Assembly: GCA_013180625.2 (NCBI GenBank)
Contig: SNVD02009675.1
Coordinates: 336,794-400,793 of the forward strand
Reading direction: 5' to 3'
Length of the DNA stretch: 64,000 nucleotides
Source: Boswellia sacra
Lineage: Eukaryota; Streptophyta; Magnoliopsida; Sapindales; Burseraceae
Shown: positions 1 through 11,500 of the stretch, in pieces
Numbering within the stretch: position 1 is the first letter of the stretch
How the letters are laid out: each line of letters opens with the position of its first letter
Program-made: the position numbers and the translations under genes
Notes under the pieces: model-generated
What the model saw: only the letters and a program-made list of their open reading frames with translations
Database searches by the model: none
What the model was told of the DNA's origin: nothing

Positions 1-165
1 TCTTTAATTGCCTTTAATTTATTTATTGTGCGAAGGCTGAGCCGCCCAAATTGTCTATTTTATTTATTGTGGAGGGCAGTGCCACCTAAATTGTTATTTC
101 TAACATAACAATTTGTTTCTTGTCTTTTATTTGAGCTGCGGTAGGAGTGTTCAATCTCCTAACAC
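1..165. other. unassigned sequence abutting the helicase pseudogene
   Basis: Homology to the intact helicase copy stops near 165-170. To the left are two imperfect copies of a roughly 40-base segment (about 15-55 and 60-100) built on TTTATTTATTGTG followed by a GC-richer stretch and CAAATTGT. This is probably the edge of an inserted element or a deletion junction. No coding potential was seen. Confidence 0.3.
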
Positions 166-1272
166 CAACCAGTCAGCGGATCAAAACAATCTTCAACCAG
201 TTTAATGCGATAGTCCAGAAATATTTCTTGATTGTTTGGACCAACTTTGAGTCGCTTCTCATTGCCAAATAAAAGGATTTCTCCCAGTGGACAAAATTGA
301 GTGTTACTTATAGTATACGTTTCAGAGTATTCTTTCACCAGCTTCAGCACACGAGAGGCCAATTCAGTAATTGCAACATTTGTTGGGGCACGGGCAAGTT
401 CTGCTTTCCATTCTTAAGAAGGCCAAGAGAAGCATGCTAGCAGTTTAGTTTTGCCTGTCCCTGGTGGCCCCCAAATAAGCTCAACAGAAGACTTGTGGTC
501 ACAGTGAACTCTACCAAGACAAGCCAAAACAGCACTTGACTGTGAATCATCCAATGTGCACAACAAAGTTGGACTAATTTCTCCTCCCAGTCCTTGCTCT
601 GCTCAATAAGACACAGTTCACAGTTTTCCCCAACCTGTCATGTCAAATTGAAACTTGAAATAGTAAAATCTCAAAACAACTTTTATTGCATAAAGTACTA
701 TTGCTATCATGTTCAAACCCTTACCACTGAATTAGGGCATAAAACTTGCTTAATGATGTTCAAATTTCGAGGCATAAGCAATGAATTCGATACTCTTCTG
801 TTGGGTAATAGATTTGTCAAAAAAAACCACAAACAGTGATTTCTTCGTATTATTACCAATTTGGATGTCTTTTGTGGCCTGAACCTTAAAGGTGGTAGTA
901 GTAGAGTTATCATTCTCATCATCTAGGATCTTTTCCGCGGACACAAAATTCCGCATCATTCCCACACTTTAGCAAATCCGAAATAGTTTGGTGCTTGACA
1001 TTTGCCAAGACTAAAATATCTCCTGGCAATGTGTTGTAAGGCTTCTTTCTGCCGATGTTGCTAAATTTGTTACTCCAGTTATCCACCTTAATCTCATATA
1101 ACTTTACTCCATATGGTTTGGACACCTCAAAAGCAACCACTTCAGCGAAAGGTGCGCTTGAAATAGCCTCCATGACTGAACACAGCTGCACTCGTGTTTC
1201 TTCCAACAAAGGGTAAATATAAGAACCAAAATACTGCTTAACAGACTGAAATGATGCTGGAATTTTTTCCAA
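166..1272 (-). pseudogene. SEN1/UPF1-like helicase pseudogene, exons 2 and 3 (partial)
   Basis: These are minus-strand remnants of a second helicase copy that matches the better-preserved copy at 19422-26598 exon for exon. Exon 2 spans about 725-1272 and keeps its flanking AG acceptor and GTAAGG donor. It has lost frame near 960, just after the segment matching the intact copy's conserved N-terminal domain. Exon 3 begins at 634 and still encodes the Walker A loop (GPPGTGKT, near 455-480). A one-base deletion directly after it, further indels near 405-420 and an in-frame stop break the frame. Homology ends near 166, so the rest of the helicase core is absent here or beyond the window. Exon 1 lies 16 kb upstream at about 17345-17461, past a nest of transposons. 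The family unwinds RNA or RNA:DNA; this copy cannot make a full enzyme. Confidence 0.85.
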
Positions 1273-1869
1273 CTAGAAGGAATGATCAAAGCAATCAGAA
1301 CATGTACATGTAAGTGTATCCTGGTAGCTTGGAGATGTAAAGCACTATGTGGCCTTTATAACACAACTTTTGATGGTAGGTTACGTCGATATGAGAATAA
1401 CATAATAGTTAACATTAAGCCACATACCATATTGGTGTCTACATAATGTAAAAGGCTAAAAAGTTATGATCAGTGACCAACAATTTTACTAAAAAAAAAA
1501 GAAACACTCTTTAATCATCCAACCCGGAATCTGTGAACTCAATATCGAAAGGGTGTTTGTATCGAGGAATAAAAAAGAGAAAGAAAGTATACATTGAAAG
1601 GGAAAATTGAGGAAAGGAAAAGGATGAGAATATTTCCATTGATTGGTCATGCATCTATGGAATCTCGGATAGAAAGAAATAACTTATAAGTTAATTAGAC
1701 CTCCAACGTTAAAATCATTTATGTTTATTATTGAATAAATTTTTAATTTATATTGTTTGTTATTATTCAACTTAAGAAATTATTTTTCTTAATTTAAAAG
1801 CAATTATCAATTAAAATTTAAAAATTGTGCAAAATTAATGATCGAGCATCGCAGTCAATCCACAAGGAT
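1273..1869. other. intron 1 remnant of the helicase pseudogene, AT-rich
   Basis: This AT-rich stretch lies between exon 2 of the helicase pseudogene and the nested transposons. It has short A and T runs and no supportable coding region. It is interpreted as original intron 1 sequence. Confidence 0.5.
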
Positions 1870-2139
1870 TGCCACACCCCAAATCCTACAGATTCAGAAT
1901 GCAACTATAAATAGTCGTTTAGAACTGGAACTCAAATATTCATCTCAAGAGATAAATTTTATTTCATAAGTCAGAGTTCTTACTCACAACCACAATAATT
2001 CATTTTATACACTATATTAAAAAAAAATTAAGCAAACAAAAGATGGTCACAAAATAATATCGCTGCGGTCCGTGGTTACAAAAGGAACTCTATTGGCCAT
2101 GTCAAAAATCATCCATTTAGTGAGTCATCACTCAGTAAG

Positions 2140-2148
2140 TAAGGTAAA
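2140..2148. repeat. MULE target-site duplication, left (TAAGGTAAA)
   Basis: This nine-base direct repeat is identical to 3111-3119 and lies immediately outside the inverted repeat. Confidence 0.92.
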
Positions 2149-3110
2149 GGGAAAATTGAGAAAATAGACAAAATTAGGGGGTCTCATTGAAAAATAGACA
2201 CATCCTGAAAAATTTTCATGTCATAGACACTTTCTTGACAAAAAGACTCAAATACCCTTTGAAATTACTTTCATCCGACACACAACTCTTTTCGGGGATG
2301 AAATTGTCAAATTACAAACTATGGGGACTAAAAGAAACTCAAACTAAGGATATATTTAGAGCTATATATCGCGCGAAGACTTGCGGGTTCGACACTCGAC
2401 ACTCGACACAACTCGACACTCGACACTTTCTTGCATCCGACACAACTCGACACTCGACATTATTTGCATCCGACACAACTTGAAACTCGACACGTATGTG
2501 TCGAGTCATATCGAGTCGTGTCGGATTCTCGATAACAGTCTATTTTCGAGGACACTCGACACTACCTTGTATCCGACACAACTCGACACTCGACACTCGA
2601 CAAATATCCGACACTCGACACTACACATTTCACCACTCGACACACGACATTTCACCACTCGACAAACACTCGACACTCGACATTCACCACTCGACAAACA
2701 CTTGACACTCGACATTACATAACTCGACACGACTCGACAGTCTGTTTTCGAGTGTCAAGTGTCTTCTTCTTCGCGATAAAACACTGGATTCATAACTCGT
2801 TTCACCGGTTTTCACACGTATTAATCCACAAAAATCACATTATAACATTCGATTTATCCTTAAATAAGTTCACAAATCCTTCAGAAACTTAAATCTTGAA
2901 TTCAAATTCCCTAGAAATTAAATCAAATCTGAAGAGAGGGAGATGGGTTTCGGTGGCCTGAAGAGAGAGAAATAAGGCTTTGAAAAAAATTGAATACATA
3001 AGGGTAATTGAGTTTTTTTATCAAGAAAGTGTCTATGGCATAAAAATTTTTGAGGATGTGTCTATTTTTCAATGAGACCCCTTAATTTTGTCTATTTTCT
3101 CAATTTTCCT
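2149..3110. mobile_element. non-autonomous Mutator-like element (MULE), 962 bp
   Basis: The ends are inverted repeats of about 110 bp: the left begins GGGAAAATTGAGAAAATAGA and the right end, reverse-complemented, begins AGGAAAATTGAGAAAATAGA, with few differences over the whole arm. The element is flanked by a perfect 9-bp direct repeat, TAAGGTAAA, at 2140-2148 and 3111-3119. Long TIRs with a 9-bp duplication are the hallmark of Mutator-like elements. No transposase is encoded. The centre is a tandem array of CGACACTCGACAC-type units, followed by a unique AT-rich part. It sits inside the old minus-strand LTR. Confidence 0.92.
2385..2760. repeat. CGACACT tandem array inside the MULE, in both orientations
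   Basis: Dozens of short units of the type CGACACT or CGACAC, often spaced by CATC or TTGCATC, are strung together. Around 2490-2535 the units flip to GTGTCGAGTC, so the array contains inverted as well as direct copies and many TCGA palindromes. It gives open frames on both strands with low-complexity peptides, which are a product of the repeat and not genes. Confidence 0.85.
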
Positions 3111-3119
3111 TAAGGTAAA
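3111..3119. repeat. MULE target-site duplication, right (TAAGGTAAA)
   Basis: This is the right partner of 2140-2148 and is identical over nine bases. Confidence 0.92.
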
Positions 3120-3410
3120 TAAAGGCTTAAGAAATGATTAATCAACAGAAATTCAAGTACAAATGAAAGTAACATTCATTGGTTGTCCCCTAATTCACCG
3201 ATTACTTGTTTTAGAAATCAGACATTACTATTCAAAAATTCAACAGTTGCGCTCCTACGTGAGAGGTTGGCACAGTAGCGCCAGTTCTCTAGTTCAAGTG
3301 GAATTTGAGACTACAGGGTTGCGCTCCTGTGCCAACTTTTTGTTCAGACTATCACACTCAGCTTAATTTCACATATATCTTTTACAGCCTGATTCTATTC
3401 CTTATACTCA

Positions 3411-3415
3411 CATAT
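3411..3415. repeat. target-site duplication CATAT, left
   Basis: These five bases are identical to 12474-12478 and abut TGTGACACCCC. Confidence 0.9.
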
Positions 3416-3602
3416 TGTGACACCCCAAATTTAAAGTAAGTTTGACTTACATGTATATTGTAAAAATATGTATTATTAACATTATGAGATATGTATGTAT
3501 ATATACATGGAGAGGAATGAAATTAGATGAGAGATGGAAGGGTGTGAGTGAAAAGCTAAGGAAGTGTAAGGGCTTAATGGAAATCATTGTGTGATGTATA
3601 TC

Positions 3603-3610
3603 TATAAAAT
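3603..3610 (+). promoter_or_regulatory. LTR TATA box
   Basis: TATAAAAT lies 188 bases into the LTR and is followed about 40 bases later by a CT-rich leader. The same position carries TATAAAA at 8784 in the 3' LTR and TATAAAG at 39719 in the related solo LTR. This makes it the likely retrotransposon promoter. Confidence 0.6.
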
Positions 3611-5941
3611 ATGGAAGAACTCTAGAAGATTCATTTTTCTTCCCCCTTTCTCTTAGAAACGTCCAGCACACTCTCTTCCCATTTTCTCTCAATTTTTGCC
3701 ATGGAATCAAGAGGAGAGGAAGGAAACAAGAGTCCAAGAGGTAAAAATTCACTCCTCTCTCTCTAACTCTAGCCATAACCATGCAATTAAGTGATGGTTT
3801 ATTGTTGTTTGTGATATTTCATGTTAGGCATATACTGTAAATGGCTAGAAAAACATGAATTAGAGTGAATTATGGAAGAATTTAAAGATTTGATGATGCT
3901 AGAAAGCTAGAAGTGAAGTATGAGCATGAATCCTGCAGAGTTATTTTTCTGAACAGTGCTAAGTCCGAAAATTCCCATAAATTCCATGGTTGTTTGATGA
4001 CTCCAAAATTTTTATATGATAAACTAGACACTTCAAGTAGTTTATAAAATTTTGAAACACTTGAAAATTCGTAGTGTGTGAATTGTAATGAATTTTTGAA
4101 TTTCTGGTTCGAAATTATGAATTCCCCTGTTTTAAAACAGGGCAGGCGAAATGAACTCGATTTGAGGGGGCAAATGTTTGTAAAATTTCGTGATTTTTAA
4201 TATGAAAACCCTTGGGTATGTTTTATGTCAGACTGTAAATTTCATGGTTTTTGGAGTTGTGTATGAATTGTTATGATTTTTCAAATCTGGACTTAAAGAA
4301 CTGTGAATGTTAAGTTCCAGAACTGAGTATGTGAAATAAATTCAGAATGACTTCCTTAAACTCCTTGGAAAATCATGATTTTTGGTGAAATAACTCTTGT
4401 ATGTGTCTAGTTTTAGACTGGAAAGTTTGGTGGAGATTGGATTATTGTAGAATTCTATAAAATTCTTCAAAGTTGTACTGTTCAGTTAAAAGGTCTGCAG
4501 ACAGATTTGCTGTGTGAACGAAATTAAGGATTTTCAAGGGGTAAATGACCTTATTTTGACTCAATAAAATTCATGGACTATAATATGTATGTCTATTCGA
4601 TTTCCATGAATTTTGGTGATGATTGGAAATGAATAACCTCTTATTATAATAATCCAACCAATATGTGTGTGTGATAGAGTTTAATAAATGATATTATTGG
4701 TTGGTTGAATTGTTGTTAACCTAAGGGATTTAATGACTTCTAAATGGACACTGATCAATGTGTCATGACTATGGCAATGGTTACCAGAGAGGAAGGAGAA
4801 GAAGAAGAGATGAACTTTAAACAACTGCTTATCAAGAAATATATGAGAGCAAATTAAGAGGCAAGGCTAACCAGGTAAGTAGCTAGACCCTTCTGAGGAC
4901 ACAATAGATGTTAACTTTTAATGAAATATGTTTAATGATTGTGTTTGTGAATATATATGAAATGTGTAGATGGAATGTGGATTGGGCCATGAATACATGG
5001 ACCTTGATATGAGAAATGATTTGATTTAGGTTTATAGTGATTTATGAAATTGTGATTTCACACACTTTGATGAGTATGTGAGCTACATGTTGGTGTAAAT
5101 TCTATGTGTGTGAGATGTAGAAATGTGAATGTGCTCTCATGTAGGTGAATTTGTTGTGATTTGGCTTGAATAATATTACCAATGAAAAGATGTGTGTATA
5201 TGAAGAATAAAATACATGCCAAACGTTCTAGGATACTAATTCCTTATGTGGATGGCATGACAAATGAATATCTATGAAATACCATGTGTATTAGAGTTCC
5301 ACGAATATGTATGAGTGGAAAATGAATGAGATCAGTTATACATGGAAATGGTTGTACAACGATATGATTGAAATAAATCGAAGAGTAATGGAAGGTGTTG
5401 GCACGAATAAAGATGTCATTGGGGTTCTATATGTGTAGAAATGATGCCAATGTGTGGATTGTGCACATCCATAAGCGTATATGAGATATGTAGGCTTATT
5501 GTATTTGTGAATGTATATGTGATTAATGAGAAGCCTACGTAGAACCTCAATTATGAAAGTAAACTGCAATACTGTGATGTGCGAAGGCATGCATCATTGC
5601 GTGATGTGTTATGAATTTGAAATTTCCTGCCAAGCCCATGGGAATATACTGAATGTCGAATGTGAAATGTGATACCGTTAAATGCTAGCATTATGGTGAA
5701 TGAATTGTGATAAGTTGTGATTGGGTTAGAAGCTTGATATAAAGAGCTTCACTTATGTGACTGAAATGTGAAATGTGAAATGTGATATGTGAATGAAAGC
5801 TTAATATAGAGCTTCACTTATGTGACTGACTGAAATGTGAAATATGATATGTGAGTGAAGGCTTAATATAGAGCTTCACTTATGTGACTGAATGTGAAAA
5901 CTGATATGTGAGTGGCATGCCATAACTTAGGATATTTGGCT

Positions 5942-6345
5942 CTCATGGCTTGAGGGGAGGTCTGGACCATGTGTTTCCCTACATGGGATTCGGTAGCATG
6001 GGCCCGGTATCACCCGGATTGTCAGACTAGCCTCGAGCTATTTCAAGTGTAGGCATCTGAATGTATCCGTACTGTTACGTACTCCCATGGCTTGAGGGGA
6101 GGTCTGGACCATGTGTTTCTCTAGATGAGATTCGGTAGCATGGGCCCGGTATCACCCGGATTGTCAGACTAGCCTTGAGCTATTTCATGGGTAGGCCTTT
6201 GAATGTATCTGTACTGTTCTGTATCCCCATGGCTTGAGGGGAGGTCTGGACCATGTGTTTCTCTAGACGAGATTCGGTAGCATGGGCCCGGTATCACCCG
6301 GATTGTCAGACTAGCCTTGAGCTGATTCATGGGTAGGCCTACATA
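5942..6345 (+). repeat. three-unit tandem repeat in the LTR (unit about 142 bp)
   Basis: Each unit contains ATGGCTTGAGGGGAGGTCTG, then GATTCGGTAGCATGGGCCCG, then GTATCACCCGGATTGTCAGA. The GGTATCACCCGG cores fall at 6006, 6148 and 6290, giving a regular 142-base spacing. Homologous triplets occur in the other LTRs of this window. Confidence 0.9.
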
Positions 6346-7295
6346 TGGGAATTGACTGTAAAATGAAAAGTCCTACCTTGATTAGAGAGCACTGTTCCTA
6401 AGTGTCTGTGACCGTACTGTGGAAGCTTCTGAAATTATGTGAAATGGATATCCATATGAACAATGTAGCTAGCTTAGGGAAACTCATGTGTGAATGATTT
6501 ATATGTTTATGGGAGCACATGAGGATGTGATAGACTTGTGGAAAGTTTATGTGTAAATGAGACATGTGTATACAAATGGGTGTATGTGATGAGCTTTGAC
6601 ATAGAAAAGCCGTGTTTGATCACCCATAGACAAGTATTTAAAGAATTAGAAATATGATGGGATAAGTGAGTAATTGATCTAGGACAATTGGCCAATGATG
6701 CAAGGTTAGTGCATGAGCACCATTAAATGGTACATGAGCTCATCTTTAACAGACTTAAAGAGGTATAACTAGAGAATGGCATTGCTGTGCCATACTGTCC
6801 TTGCTGGAGCACCAATTGCACCGACTCAAGTAAGAGAGAATAAAGAGTTGGCGCATGCGTGCCTCTCCTTTGGTGCAGGAGCGCGGAACTGAAATTTGCA
6901 ACGGATTGAAAATCAGAAACTTGGCACCGCCGTGCTAGTTCCCTTACGCAGAGGCGCAATCCTTGAACAATGAAATCAATTTTTGATTTTCTTAGTAGAG
7001 CACTGGTGGCTTATATACTAAGAAATAATCGGTAATTAGTGATTTATGGAATAAGTTTTTAATAGTGGTCATAATCTGAAATGGTTATCGCCATTAATTG
7101 TTTTATTGTGACTGTTACACCAATTTCATAATTCTAGCTACTTACTGAGTTTCATACTCACTAGTCTATTGTGTACCTCAGGTATTCGATCAGTTAAAGA
7201 TTAAAGAAGGATTTCGGCATAGCGACGATTGTGTTCCCTTGGCAAGTTTTTATCCGCTGCAGTATTACTATGTTTGACACAGGGTGTGACAGTAG

Positions 7296-7307
7296 TGGTA
7301 TCAGAGC
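7296..7307 (+). other. primer-binding site, initiator Met-tRNA
   Basis: TGGTATCAGAGC lies four bases after the LTR end. It is complementary to the 3' end of plant initiator methionine tRNA, the usual primer for this retrotransposon group. Confidence 0.9.
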
Positions 7308-7470
7308 AAAGGTTTAAGATTCTGTAGACAATATTGGTCATAAGCAGTTAAGGGAACCCAATCCTATGCCAAATCCTCAGGGCTAAATGTTTGGTAAGTT
7401 TAATTATGAATTTCATTGTCTATTGTGTTTATATAATTGTGTTTTGTAATGTTAAACAAAATGGGGACAA

Positions 7471-8560
7471 CATGACTAGTGCTAGTGCAACAACTAATGT
7501 TGAGGATCCTACTATTCAGAATGATGAGATAATTGAAGTTCCAAGATCTGAGAGTGAACTTCGGGATTCTCAAAGAGATAAGTTTTGGGCAAGGTTAACC
7601 AAAAGAATGGTCATTGTTTTGTTTAGGAATGAGAAATGCTAGATCAGTAGTTAAATGCTACACATCATATGGAAAACAAGTCCCACGGAAAGAGATACGA
7701 GTTATTGTGACAAGTGATGGAGGAATATTATATATTCTTGATGTTATAGATTTAAACATGAGAAATTGACTAAGGCCGCTAAGAATGTTTAAATTCCTCC
7801 TAATACTCGAATGAGGACGAGAACACATAATCATGGATTTTATTGTGGGCAACCTAGGATTCCAAAAGACGGTAATACCATTTGGATAATTATTAATAGA
7901 TTGCCCATTTCGTGTCCTTTTCTTCTCGTATACATTAATTTTTACCATGGAATAAAAAGGGTAAATTTATGTCTACAAGATGTTAGGTTCCATGGAATAT
8001 TTGTGTTTGATGTTTTGATTTGAGACCGAAAGGTTTCGTCTATATCGGAAAAAAAAAAAAGTTTTCACATGGTTAAAAACACTACAGTCCAATTTAGTAT
8101 GGTCTTATGGTAAACCGAAAGAATCATTATTCTTGGAAAAATATGTAACAACTTGTGGATATGATTTTAAGGGCAAAAGTAACAAAGTTTGGTAAGAAAA
8201 GAAAATTTAGTCCAAAATACATCGAATTTTATGAGACTTGTTGAGGATTGAGAATGCAGCCGATGGTTCACACTGCCACTTTTATGGTTAAGTGTACCAA
8301 ATGTATTATACAAGTGAATGATGAGAGAAAAAATTTCAATTCCGCCTATACACTAAGTTTCAAATCACTAGAGCTGAGAAACAATTTTCAGATGAATAAG
8401 GGTCAATATGAGTTATGGACTATAAAGAGCATTCGATACAGAAGGAAAAGATATCTTCGATGAGAATGCCCTAAAATAAATCCCCCATTTGTGAAGCAAC
8501 TTCGGGAGCAATAAAGAATGAATATATGGTAAATATTTTTCTAATTGAATGATGATATGG
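7471..8560 (+). pseudogene. degenerate gag/integrase remnants in the internal region
   Basis: A short open stretch of about 57 codons from the ATG at 7471 may be the start of gag. Further on, fragments align in order with the Tekay polyprotein C-terminus seen at 53800-55096. They include an integrase core-like IIMDFIVG near 7835, a VRFHGIFV segment near 7985, a KRKFSPKYIE segment near 8195 and the final chromodomain-side region up to about 8500. Stops, frameshifts and a huge deletion remove gag, protease, RT and RNase H. One early stop (TGA near 7813) sits where the family has Trp. It encodes no functional protein. Confidence 0.75.
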
Positions 8561-8583
8561 AATTTCGAGGACGAAATTCTTTT

Positions 8584-8595
8584 AAGGGGGGAGAG
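8584..8595 (+). other. polypurine tract
   Basis: AAGGGGGGAGAG ends one base before the 3' LTR, preceded by TTCGAGGACGAAATTCTTTT. This is the plus-strand primer site for reverse transcription, and the same arrangement occurs at 55128-55139. Confidence 0.88.
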
Positions 8596-8596
8596 T

Positions 8597-11500
8597 TGTG
8601 ACACCCCAAATTTTAAGTAAGTTTGACTTACATGTATATTGTAAAAATATGTATTATTAACAGTATGAGGTATGTATGTATATATACATGGAGAGGAATG
8701 AAATTAGATGAGAGATGGAAGGGTGTGAGTGAAAAGCTAAGGAAGTGTAAGGGCTTAATGGAAATCATTGTGTGATGTATATCTATAAAATATGGAAGAA
8801 CTCTAGAAAATTCATTTTTCTTCCCCCTTTCTCTTAGAAACGTCCAGCACACTCTCTTCCCATTTTCTCTCAATTTTTGCCATGGAATCAAGAGGAGAGG
8901 AAGGAAACAAGAGTCCAAGAGGTAAAAATTCACTACTCTCTCTCTAACTCTAGCCATAACCATGCAATTAAGTGATGGTTTATTGTTGTTTGTGATATTT
9001 CATGTTAGACATATACTGTAAATGGCTAGAAAAACATGAATTAGAGTGAATTATGGAAGAATTTAAAGATTTGATGATGCTAGAAAGCTAGAAGTGAAGT
9101 ATGAGCATGAATCCTGCAGAGTTATTTTTCTGAACAGTGCTAAGTCCAAAAATTCCCATAAATTCCATGGTTGTTTGATGACTCCAAAATTTTTATATGA
9201 TAAACTAGACACTTCAAGTAGTTTATAGAATTTTGAAACACTTGAAAATTCGTAGTGTGTGAATTGTAATGAATTTTTGAATTTCTGGTTCGAAATTATG
9301 AATTCCCCTGTTTTAAAACAGGGCAGGCGAAATAAACTCGATTTGAGGGGGCAAATGTTTGTAAAATTTCGTGATTTTTAATATGAAAACCCTTGGGTAT
9401 GTTTTATGTCAGACTGTAAATTTCATGGTTTTTGGAGTTGTGTATGAATTGTTATGATTTTTCAAATCTGGACTTAAAGAACTGTGAATGTTAAGTTCCA
9501 GAACTGAGTATGTGAAATAAATTCAGAATGACTTCCTTAAACTCCTTGGAAAATCATGATTTTTGGTGAAATAACTCTTGTATGTGTCTAGTTTTAGACT
9601 GGAAAGTTTGGTGGAGATTGGATTATTGTAGAATTCTATAAAATTCTTCAAAGTTGTACTGTTCAGTTAAAAGGTCTGCAGACAGATTTGCTGTGTGAAC
9701 GAAATTAAGGATTTTCAAGGGGTAAATGACCTTATTTTGACTCAATAAAATTCATGGACTATAATATGTATGTCTATTCGATTTCCATGAATTTTGGTGA
9801 TGATTGGAAATGAATAACCTCTTATTATAATAATCCAACCAATATGTGTATGTGATAGAGTTTAATAAATGATGTTATTGGTTGGTTGAATTGTTGTTAA
9901 CCTAAGGGATTTAATGACTTCTAAATGGACACTGATCAATGTGTCATGCCTATGGCAATGGTTACCAGAGAGGAAGGAGAAGAAGAAGAGATGAACTTTA
10001 AACAACTGCTTATCAAGAAATATATGAGAGCAAATTAAGAGGCAAGGCTAACCAGGTAAGTAGCTAGACCCTTCTGAGGACACAATAGATGTTAACTTTT
10101 AATGAAATATGTTTAATGATTGTGTTTGTGAATATATATGAAATGTGTAGATGGAATGTGGATTGGGCCATGAATACATGGACCTTGATATGAGAAATGA
10201 TTTGATTTAGGTTTATAGTGATTTATGAAATTTGTGATTTCACACACTTTGATGAGTATGTGAGCTACATGTTGGTGTAAATTCTATGTGTGTGAGATGT
10301 AGAAATGTGAATGTGCTCTCATGTAGGTGAATTTGTTGTGATTTGGCTTGAATAATATTACCAATGAAAAGATGTGTGTATATGAAGAATAAAATACATG
10401 CCAAACGTTCTAGGATACTAATTCCTCATGTGGAGGGCATGACAAATGAATATCTATGAAATACCATGTGTATTAGAGTTCCACGAATATGTATGAGTGG
10501 AAAATGAATGAGATCAGTTATACATGGAAATGGTTGTACAACGATATGATTGAAATAAATCGAAGAGTAATGGAAGGTGTTGGCACGAATAAAGATGTCA
10601 TTGGGGTTCTATATGTGTAGAAATGATGCCAATGTGTGGATTGTGCACATCCATAAGCGTATATGAGATATGTAGGCTTATTGTATTTGTGAATGTATAT
10701 GTGATTAATGAGAAGCCTACGTAGAACCTCAATTATGAAAGTAAACTGCAATACTGTGATGTGCGAAGGCATGCATCATTGCGTGATGTGTTATGAATTT
10801 GAAATTTCATGCCAAGCCCATGGGAATATATTGAATGTCGAATGTGAAATGTGATACCGTTAAATGCTAGCATTATGGTGAATGAATTGTGATAAGTTGT
10901 GATTGGGTTAGAAGCTTGATATAAAGAGCTTCACTTATGTGAATGAAATGTGAAATGTGAAATGTGATATGTGAATGAAAGCTTAATATAGAGCTTCACT
11001 TATGTGACTGACTGAAATGTGAAATATGATATGTGAGTGAAGGCTTAATATAGAGCTTCACTTATGTGACTGAATGTGAAAACTGATATGTGAGTGGCAT
11101 GCCATAACTTAGGATATTTGGCTCTCATGGCTTGAGGGGAGGTTTGGACCATGTGTTTCCCTACATGGGATTCGGTAGCATGGGCCCGGTATCACCCGGA
11201 TTGTCAGACTAGCCTCGAGCTATTTCAACTGTAGGCATCTGAATGTATCCGTACTGTTACGTACTCCCATGGCTTGAGGGGAGGTCTGGACCATGTGTTT
11301 CTCTAGATGAGATTCGGTAGCATGGGCCCGGTATCACCCGGATTGTCAGACTAGCCTTGAGCTATTTCATGGGTAGGCCTTTGAATGTATCTGTACTGTT
11401 CTGTATCCCCATGGCTTGAGGGGAGGTCTAGACCATGTGTTTCTCTAGACGAGATTCGGTAGCATGGGCCCGGTATCACCCGGATTGTCAGACTAGCCTT

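Larger units (their letters stand above)
3416..7291 (+). repeat. 5' LTR of the 3416-12473 element
   Basis: It is 3876 bp and pairs with 8597-12473. It holds a TATA box (3603), a TC-rich leader (about 3640-3770), and a three-unit tandem repeat at about 5942-6345. Open frames on its minus strand recur in every copy but have no codon-level signs of selection. Confidence 0.93.

Noticed and set aside
1870..1880. Target duplication for the old minus-strand LTR
   Set aside because: The flanking 5-mers AGGAT and AGCAC match at only three of five positions, too weak to claim given the age.
2187..2730. Overlapping open frames on both strands of the MULE with Arg/His/Ser/Thr/Leu repeats
   Set aside because: They translate the CGACACT satellite in different frames. 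Frames open on both strands at once are a repeat artefact.
3447..3782. 111-codon minus-strand frame in the LTR, repeated at 8628-8963 and partly at 39554-39844
   Set aside because: It recurs only because the LTRs are copies of each other. The solo-LTR copy has indels that break it, and the peptide is antisense of the CT-rich leader with low-complexity Leu/Pro/Ser runs.
5336..5590. 84-codon minus-strand frame in the LTR, repeated at 10518-10772 and 41391-41708
   Set aside because: It is conserved by copying, not selection; its length and ends differ in the solo LTR, and no domain is recognisable.
5942..6345. Regularly spaced repeats that could suggest a CRISPR array
   Set aside because: The spacing is regular, but the so-called spacers are themselves repeated between units, there are only three units, and they lie inside a plant LTR.
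6723..6959. 78-codon minus-strand frame in the LTR, with a copy at 11905-12141
   Set aside because: It lies in a GC-richer patch of the LTR that also gives frames in other phases. The solo LTR version is rearranged and there is no start context or domain.
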